Positions 58,549 through 64,000 of a stretch of 64,000 bases of DNA are shown here, piece after piece (within the stretch, counting starts at the first letter, position 1; each line of letters opens with the position of its first letter). The stretch is from assembly GCA_031963405.1 (NCBI GenBank), contig JASSUJ010000001.1:1984001-2048000 (forward strand), read 5' to 3'. This DNA comes from JASSUD01 sp031963405 (lineage in GTDB: Bacteria > Pseudomonadota > Gammaproteobacteria > Burkholderiales > Burkholderiaceae). The notes under the pieces were generated by a model. It saw nothing but the letters and a program-made list of their open reading frames with translations, did no database searches and had not been told where the DNA came from. Both the position numbers and the translations under genes were made by a program.

Positions 58549-58653
58549 AGGAACCTCTGCATAAGCCCTGTAGCAAGGAATGCCGACGTAGATAGTACGC
58601 TAAGTACGGCAAGGAGGTATGACGCCGCTACAGGGCTTATGCAGAAATTCCTT
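58549..58653. repeat. type 1 palindrome before dotO, twin of the dotC copy
   Basis: AAGGAACCTCTGCATAAGCCCTGTAG and CTACAGGGCTTATGCAGAAATTCCT are the arms. It is nearly identical to the element at 40156-40260, so the two are recent. Its right arm supplies an ATG (58639) in frame with dotO. Confidence 0.92.
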
Positions 58654-58710
58654 AACTGCAGTGCATCCCAGCGGCAAGTAGTGACGGTGCAGGGGAGGAG
58701 GGTAGAAGAG

Positions 58711-61704
58711 GTGGCTTTTGCTGAACACTTAATTGAAACCGTTGAGCGTTTGTTGGATTGGCTGAGTAGCGGCCTGAAGCAGACTGGTCCTGATTATTGT
58801 GAGATCGAGGCGGTTGATGACCAGCAAACCTTTACGCTGCAAGATGGCACGCTGCTCACTGTGATCCGTTTGCATGGATCTTATCGAATGATTGGCGCGG
58901 CAGAATTTACAGAGGTTAATGCGCAAATGAGCAAAAGTTTAAAAGCCTATTTGAGCACTGGCGGCCATGCAGTTCATGTATTTTTCAAGCGTGACCCTGA
59001 TTCTGCAGCACGCGATATCCAGACGGCACTTGCGTTATCAAGGACAACAGCTAAACGATTACAGCTGGATTTGGACGATCTATTTGCAGAAGATGTACGT
59101 TATCTGTCTCAGTTCTGCGCCAATGAAAAGGTGTTTGTTACGCTTTTCACTCGACCAGCAGCAGTGACAGCAAGCGAGCAAAAACAAGACCGTAAAGCAA
59201 AGCAAGAGCTGTTAGCAGCGCACGCCTTGCCGCGCTTGCAAGACGCGCCTAATTTGTTCGCTGCTTTAACTGCGTTGCGCACCCGTCATAGCTCTTTTGT
59301 GGCTGCGTTATTACGAGATTTTCAGCAGGTTCAGTTAGCTGCGCAAGTGTTGGATGTGCATGCTGCTGCTTACGAAATGCGCATGTCAGTTGACCCGGAT
59401 TTTACGGATGAGAATTGGCGTGCTTGTTTGCCAGGTGACAAGATTCCAGTGCGCGTTACGCGATGTAAAGCGCTGGATATATCGGGGGCTTTTTGGCCGC
59501 GACTGAATGGCCAGCTGATTCCACGTATGGGAAAAGTGCTGAATCTCAAAACAGTTGAGGTAGGAGGCCGCCTGTACGCGCCGATGTATATCCATCTGCA
59601 TCCGGCGGATATTCAACCTTTCCAGCAACTCTTTATGCGGCTTGCAGACTCAAATATACCGTGGCGCATGTCATTTCTCATTGAGTCAGGCGGCTTAGCA
59701 ATGTTAGCTTTCAAAGATTTCATTACAGCGCTATTTGGTTTTACTCATGGCGATAATAGGCTGATTAAAGAAGCAATTACTGAGATTCGCCATTTACAAA
59801 GCCGGCACGATGAACTGGATGTACGCTTGCGCGTTGATTTTGCGACCTGGAGTACAGCTGGCGAGCAGCGCTTGCTAGCTGAGCGGGCTGCCCGTTTAGC
59901 ACGTGCTGTGCAAGGATGGGGTGGGGCAGAGGTGCGTGAGGTGTGCGGCGACGCTTATCAAGGCTTTGTCTCGAGCACCCTAGCGTTATCGTTAAACAGT
60001 GTCGCTACACCCGCGTGTGCCATGTTGAGCGACGTGACAGCGATGCTACCGCTATATCGTCCTGCTTCACCTTGGTTGGAAAGGGGCGCGGTGCTGTATC
60101 GCACGGTAGATGGAAAGATCTGGTGCTATCAGCCGAACTCGCCAGTACAAGCCAGCTGGATTGTCGTGATGGTGGCGCAGCCACGCTCTGGAAAATCAGT
60201 CAATGGTAACCAAATTAACCTCGCGCTTTGCCTTTCGCCTGGCATTTCACGGTTGCCACTGATTGCTATTATTGATGTAGGTCGGGCCAGTGCTGGGCTG
60301 ATTTCCTTGCTGCAATACGCATTACCAGAAAATCAACGTTATTTGGTCGCAAGTATTAGGCTGCGCATGACGTCTGATTTTTCGATTAACCCTTTCGATA
60401 CCCAGCTTGGCTGCCGTTTTCCGCTGCCGCACGAAGAAGCTTTTTTAGTGAACTTTATTTCGCTATTAGTCACGCCAATTGGTAAATCGGCACCTGCCGA
60501 TGGCATGAGTGGATTGGTGAAAATGGCGGTGCAGGAAGCCTACCAATATTACAGCGACGCAGGTAATCCCAAACCTTACAGCCGTCGTGTTGAAAGTGCC
60601 GAGTTAATCGAGCGGGCACTTCAAGAGCATGGCTTGCATGTCGATGAGCAGACCACCTGGTGGGAGCTTGTCGATGCGCTATTTAAGCATGGTGCGTATC
60701 ACGCAGCGCTATTGGCGCAACGCTATGCTGTGCCTTTAGTAGCCGACATCGCTGCGCTAAGTCGAGAGCCGCAGTTCAACGATATGTATGGAGCTAAAAC
60801 CACTGAAGATGGCGAGCCGCTGCTATTGGCTTTTACCCGCATGCTTTCTGAGGCGATGCGTAGTTATCCAATCCTAGCCAGACCTACCCAATTCGACTTA
60901 GGTGCAGCACGTGTTGTTTCGATTGACCTCGATGAAGTGGCAAAAAGCGGCTCAGCTGCGGCCGATCACCAAACGGCTGTTTGCTATATGCTCGCCCGCT
61001 ATGTTGCAGCAAGGAATTTCTATTTAACTGAAGATCACATTGCGCATTTTCCGCCGCAGTATCGTCAATATCATGAGCAGCGCATTCATGAGATTCGGCA
61101 GGATAAAAAGCATCTGCAATTTGATGAGTTTCACCGTACTCAAAAAATCCAAGCTGTCCGTGAGCAAGTGATTGCTGATATGCGAGAGGGCGGTAAATGG
61201 GGAGTAATGGTGACATTGATTTCACAATCCATCACTGATTTTGATGATGTCATGCTTGAATTTGCTACCGGCAAATTTATCATCTCTCGCCAAAATGAGA
61301 CCAATGCCGAAATCATGCGCAAGCTATTCAATATGTCAGAAACAGCGGTGTATGCAGTGAAGCATCTAATCCGCCCACCTGGCCCGCAAGGCTCCACTTT
61401 CGTCGCTTTGTTCGCCACTAAACAGGGCGAAGCCGCGCATGTGCTGAACAGCACAATGGGCAGCATCAAGCTATGGGCATTTTCTACCTCAAACGAAGAC
61501 ACCTACGTGCGCGATTCGCTGTACCGCAAACTTGGACCAGTCAAAGCGAGGCAACTGCTAGCCCGCCTATATCCAACGGGCAGTATCAACGATGAGTTAG
61601 AGCGCCGTAAACGGTGCCATCAAGCTAGCGGCTTAATTGGTGCGGCTGAGGAAGAAGTGATGGATAAGCTAATTGATGACATTCTCGCGCAGCATGCAGC
61701 TTAG
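58711..61704 (+). CDS. dotO: DotO/IcmB/TraU-like VirB4-type ATPase
   Basis: DotO is the large ATPase at the cytoplasmic face of Dot/Icm systems. The product of 997 residues has the N-terminal IcmB region (LLDWLSSGLKQTGPDYCEIEAV) and a P-loop AQPRSGKSVNGNQINLAL near 489. GKWGVMVTLISQSITDFDD and the C-terminal SIKLWAFSTSNEDTYVRD are typical of the IcmB/TraU group. I choose GTG 58711, eight bases after AGGAGG. An in-frame ATG at 58639 lies inside the palindromic repeat and would add 24 residues. No further dot gene follows; a minus-strand gene ends 70 bp on. Confidence 0.93.
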   Translation: MAFAEHLIETVERLLDWLSSGLKQTGPDYCEIEAVDDQQTFTLQDGTLLTVIRLHGSYRMIGAAEFTEVNAQMSKSLKAYLSTGGHAVHVFFKRDPDSAARDIQTALALSRTTAKRLQLDLDDLFAEDVRYLSQFCANEKVFVTLFTRPAAVTASEQKQDRKAKQELLAAHALPRLQDAPNLFAALTALRTRHSSFVAALLRDFQQVQLAAQVLDVHAAAYEMRMSVDPDFTDENWRACLPGDKIPVRVTRCKALDISGAFWPRLNGQLIPRMGKVLNLKTVEVGGRLYAPMYIHLHPADIQPFQQLFMRLADSNIPWRMSFLIESGGLAMLAFKDFITALFGFTHGDNRLIKEAITEIRHLQSRHDELDVRLRVDFATWSTAGEQRLLAERAARLARAVQGWGGAEVREVCGDAYQGFVSSTLALSLNSVATPACAMLSDVTAMLPLYRPASPWLERGAVLYRTVDGKIWCYQPNSPVQASWIVVMVAQPRSGKSVNGNQINLALCLSPGISRLPLIAIIDVGRASAGLISLLQYALPENQRYLVASIRLRMTSDFSINPFDTQLGCRFPLPHEEAFLVNFISLLVTPIGKSAPADGMSGLVKMAVQEAYQYYSDAGNPKPYSRRVESAELIERALQEHGLHVDEQTTWWELVDALFKHGAYHAALLAQRYAVPLVADIAALSREPQFNDMYGAKTTEDGEPLLLAFTRMLSEAMRSYPILARPTQFDLGAARVVSIDLDEVAKSGSAAADHQTAVCYMLARYVAARNFYLTEDHIAHFPPQYRQYHEQRIHEIRQDKKHLQFDEFHRTQKIQAVREQVIADMREGGKWGVMVTLISQSITDFDDVMLEFATGKFIISRQNETNAEIMRKLFNMSETAVYAVKHLIRPPGPQGSTFVALFATKQGEAAHVLNSTMGSIKLWAFSTSNEDTYVRDSLYRKLGPVKARQLLARLYPTGSINDELERRKRCHQASGLIGAAEEEVMDKLIDDILAQHAA

Positions 61705-61773
61705 AAAAGGCCTAAATAAGCTGGAAGCTTTGTGTTTTGGGGTTGTCTCAAAAAATACGGCGCGTAAAGTACG

Positions 61774-63276
61774 TTAAGCTCGCTGAAACGGTCGTGAATT
61801 TATAGTGCTGTTAATTAGTACAACACAGTTTTTATCCCATTTAATTGCGTAGCCTGCCTGTAGAAGAGGTTGAATGCGCTTCTCCATCTCCTTTTGAATT
61901 TTGTTAGTACGCGCTAGGTTTTGAGGGCGTTCGTCAAATACAACCGTTAGCGGCGTATTTTTTGCACGGCTTTCAATATTCCGCAAACTCACATCAATAC
62001 ACATATTAGCAAGGGGATAGCTAAGTAAATCAAGATTAATTTTGCTGCTAACAAGACCGTTCGGCTCTATATTTTCTGTTTTTATGCCGCTTAGCTCAAA
62101 TATTTTTTCTTCTAATTGATTCGGCTTTGCATGTGTATTATTTTCTCCATTAGATGGAGTTTTCCAAGACTTAATATCGCTCAATAGACCATATATTTTG
62201 CTTTTTTCCTTGAAGAAGTCAGTTCCTCTTTGCTCTTCCTCTCGAAGACTCCAAGTATCCAGGAAATACTGAAGTATGCCTTGAGCTTTTTCATATTCTA
62301 ATAATTGATGCAAACTACAAATGACTTCTGCCATAAAAATTGGGGTAAATTTTTCTTTATCTAATGTAGATATATGACTATTTAAATTATTGAGTGCCTT
62401 TTCCAAATCTTTATTTTTAATGTGGCGCAAGACCTGACAAGCATCAAGAATATAAAATGGTATTTTATTATTATCATCGATGCGACTTAGAACAGCCAAC
62501 AGCACATCTGTTATTCCAGTTTTTGATTCATCATTATCAGAGAGTTTTCGTATTGCCGAAAGTATAGGTTTGGTCGTTCGTTTATAAAGTACATTATAGT
62601 AATTTATATGATGAGGCATAGCTAACAGCACATTTGTTATGTCGGTTTTTGATTCATTATTATTAGAGTAGTCATAGAGATATCCCATAACATAAAATAT
62701 ATTCTCAATAGTTTGAGTTGTTAATATTGTTTTCTGCTGGATATAAGGAAGCATAGTTAAAAGTGCTTTTTTTATCTCGATTTCTGACTCGCCTCTATCA
62801 GAGAGTTTTTTAATTGTAAGAAATATATTATTAATTTCATTGGAATAGTTTTTATGCTTAGCCTTTACGACATTGGCTAATTGGGCTTTTAGATCACTCA
62901 AATCATGAGGGTTTTTCATGTGAGAGGTTACGTTAGCAGTCCTCCCATGAGATAGTTCTTGTTTGGGCTTATGTAAAGATTTTTGATAAAAAAATTTGTG
63001 TGAATTAGAGCTAGGTTTTTTTGAAGAGGATGATGAGCCAAAAAAATCGGCTGCACACATTCTTCTCTTTGTCGGATTAGTTGGATTGGGCTGGGTTTCT
63101 CTATCTAATTTAACTTCTGGGTTTAACTGTGTTACCTCCTCCTGTGCTAGGAATATTTTTTCTCCTACCGAAGAACTTGTTATATAGGGATTATAGAAAG
63201 AATATACCGGTGCCTTATGCATAAGTTTTTCATAAAAAATTTTGTGGGATATAAAAAATACAGCGTTGTTGCACAA
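61774..63276 (-). CDS. AT-rich helical-repeat protein, unknown (candidate exported protein)
   Basis: I do not recognise this protein of about 500 residues. It is rich in Asn, Lys, Ile and Ser and clearly more AT-rich than its neighbours. Residues about 145-290 contain three related units of 45-50 residues (IKKLSDRGESEIEIKKALL, ...NNESKTDITNVLLAM, IRKLSDNDESKTGITDVLLA), likely paired helices. HKIFYEKLMHK near 10 recurs as HKFFYQKSLHK near 93. The end (TPLTVVFDERPQNLART...QAGYAIKWDKNCVVLI) looks like a small alpha-beta domain. The start is a TTG; ATG 63222 is an alternative. Its place next to the secretion genes makes it a possible effector, unproven. Confidence 0.6.
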   Translation of the reverse strand: MCNNAVFFISHKIFYEKLMHKAPVYSFYNPYITSSSVGEKIFLAQEEVTQLNPEVKLDRETQPNPTNPTKRRMCAADFFGSSSSSKKPSSNSHKFFYQKSLHKPKQELSHGRTANVTSHMKNPHDLSDLKAQLANVVKAKHKNYSNEINNIFLTIKKLSDRGESEIEIKKALLTMLPYIQQKTILTTQTIENIFYVMGYLYDYSNNNESKTDITNVLLAMPHHINYYNVLYKRTTKPILSAIRKLSDNDESKTGITDVLLAVLSRIDDNNKIPFYILDACQVLRHIKNKDLEKALNNLNSHISTLDKEKFTPIFMAEVICSLHQLLEYEKAQGILQYFLDTWSLREEEQRGTDFFKEKSKIYGLLSDIKSWKTPSNGENNTHAKPNQLEEKIFELSGIKTENIEPNGLVSSKINLDLLSYPLANMCIDVSLRNIESRAKNTPLTVVFDERPQNLARTNKIQKEMEKRIQPLLQAGYAIKWDKNCVVLINSTINSRPFQRA

Positions 63277-63454
63277 ATCATCCTAGTCATCTATCAATTT
63301 AATCCCCGCAGACTTCATTTAATGATGTTGCTAACTACAACAAGTATGCCAGCACAATATTGCTAAGTTTGTAGCGCCTGAAGGAGCGAGAATTATTTGC
63401 TCATATAATCAATTATTTTTCTGCAAAATTATTGATGAGATAAGGTTTTACTGT

Positions 63455-63658
63455 TCACTGAAGCTCAAAAGAAATTTTTGCATTGATTCGATAATGGCTG
63501 ATTTTGCCGTCGCTTACTTTTGCTTCAAAATTTTTGATATAAATCGATTTAATGTTTTTTAGCGTTTGTTCAGCTCTTTCAACTGCGCATGCTGCTGCAT
63601 CTTCCCAGCTGATAGGTGACTCAGCGAGTACTTCCACTACCTTAACGACATTAGACAT
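63455..63658 (-). CDS. dodecin (flavin-binding storage protein)
   Basis: The 67-residue protein beginning MSNVVKVVEVLAESPISWEDAA and continuing with LKNIKSIYIKNFEAKVSDGKI and NAKISFEL matches bacterial dodecins, which form hollow 12-mers that bind flavins or CoA. The aromatic residue used for flavin stacking, Trp21 (SWEDA), is present. The ATG at 63658 follows AAGGAGG by five bases; the longer open frame upstream is not needed. It stands alone. Between 63277 and 63454 nothing is seen. Confidence 0.93.
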   Translation of the reverse strand: MSNVVKVVEVLAESPISWEDAAACAVERAEQTLKNIKSIYIKNFEAKVSDGKISHYRINAKISFELQ

Positions 63659-63850
63659 AACGGCCTCCTTATCTATACATACATATAAAGACATGTATTA
63701 GCAGCATCAGATATGCCATTTTCTGCAAGCGTTACAAAAACTTTGAGTCCTTACCGTAACAGTTTTGCCTGCTTAAGTTTAATTTTTCTTCTCGTCAGAT
63801 TATTAATATATGGAGTTAGCGACAGCGCTGATAGCCAATCTATTATTTTT

Positions 63851-64000
63851 TTAAACCCACTGTCCTTCGAAAAGAGGGATGGTGGTGTGTTCATTGCGCC
63901 ATAACTTTAAATCCGAAAATATCTTTTTCTTATCAAATGACTTTTGTTCCGCTTGTAAATCAATGCCTAGCTCTTCGGATGGGCCGGTGCTCGCTCCGAT
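63851..64000 (-). CDS. 3' end of an unidentified gene, cut by the window edge
   Basis: On the minus strand a frame is open from the window edge to a TAA at 63851, giving 49 residues that end KLWRNEHTTIPLFEGQWV. Composition (Glu, Lys, Gln, with PSEELGIDLQAEQ) is protein-like. I cannot assign a family from this piece. A plus-strand open frame across the same bases has a hydrophobic start but no ribosome site. Confidence 0.45.
   Translation of the reverse strand: MGASTGPSEELGIDLQAEQKSFDKKKIFSDLKLWRNEHTTIPLFEGQWV

Noticed and set aside
63713..63904. Small membrane protein on the plus strand
   Set aside because: It has no ribosome site, and its second half lies opposite the minus-strand frame that continues past the window edge.

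Overview
The window looks like a chromosomal segment of a Burkholderiaceae bacterium with a reduced, repeat-invaded genome. Three things point that way. Housekeeping genes run in the order known from Burkholderia second chromosomes (gltA, leuB, asd, fimV, truA, trpF, trpB, trpA, accD, folC, dedD, cvpA, purF, metZ). Base composition is lower in GC than free-living Burkholderia. Intergenic DNA is full of short palindromic repeats, and some expected genes (leuC, leuD) are missing. My best guess is an endofungal symbiont of the Mycoavidus/Glomeribacter type; this is inference from gene content and style, not proof.

Layout. 1-7.7 kb: citrate synthase, leuB, asd, fimV, truA, trpF. 7.7-12.8 kb: an accessory block (outer-membrane beta-barrel protein and two coiled-coil proteins) that separates trpF from trpB. 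12.8-25 kb: trpBA, accD, a DUF4160/DUF2442 pair, folC, dedD, cvpA, purF, metZ, sodC and a degenerate histidine kinase. 25-35.3 kb: pepN, rpmB/rpmG, an orphan HrpB1-like gene, a small Gly-rich gene, radC divergent from slpA-ispH, a class II glutamine amidotransferase and pyrC. 35.4-36.8 kb: seven tandem tRNA genes on the minus strand, all with anticodon AAA, then rnpB on the plus strand. 37-39.2 kb: small conserved unknowns and an AT-rich stretch.

39.2-61.7 kb is the centrepiece: an IncI/Dot-Icm-type type IVB secretion locus with an R64-like type IVb pilus cassette inside it. The order is dotD, dotC, dotB, icmT, then pilL-like, pilN, pilO, pilP, pilQ, pilR, pilS, pilV, then an antisense NusG paralogue, then dotI, dotH, dotG, dotF, dotE, dotP, dotO. 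The dotN/icmJ slot between dotP and dotO holds only repeats. DotA, DotL and DotM are not in the window, and neither are a prepilin peptidase nor PilT. 61.7-64 kb: an AT-rich 500-codon unknown, a dodecin, and the 3' end of another minus-strand gene.

At least five related palindromic repeat types of about 50-205 bp are scattered through the window. They sit between genes, supply or abut stop codons (gltA, leuB, purF, dotC, trpB), and in three T4SS/pilus genes (dotC, pilP, dotP) lie inside the reading frame without breaking it, much like Rickettsia palindromic elements. No transposase, integrase, CRISPR array or rRNA gene was seen.
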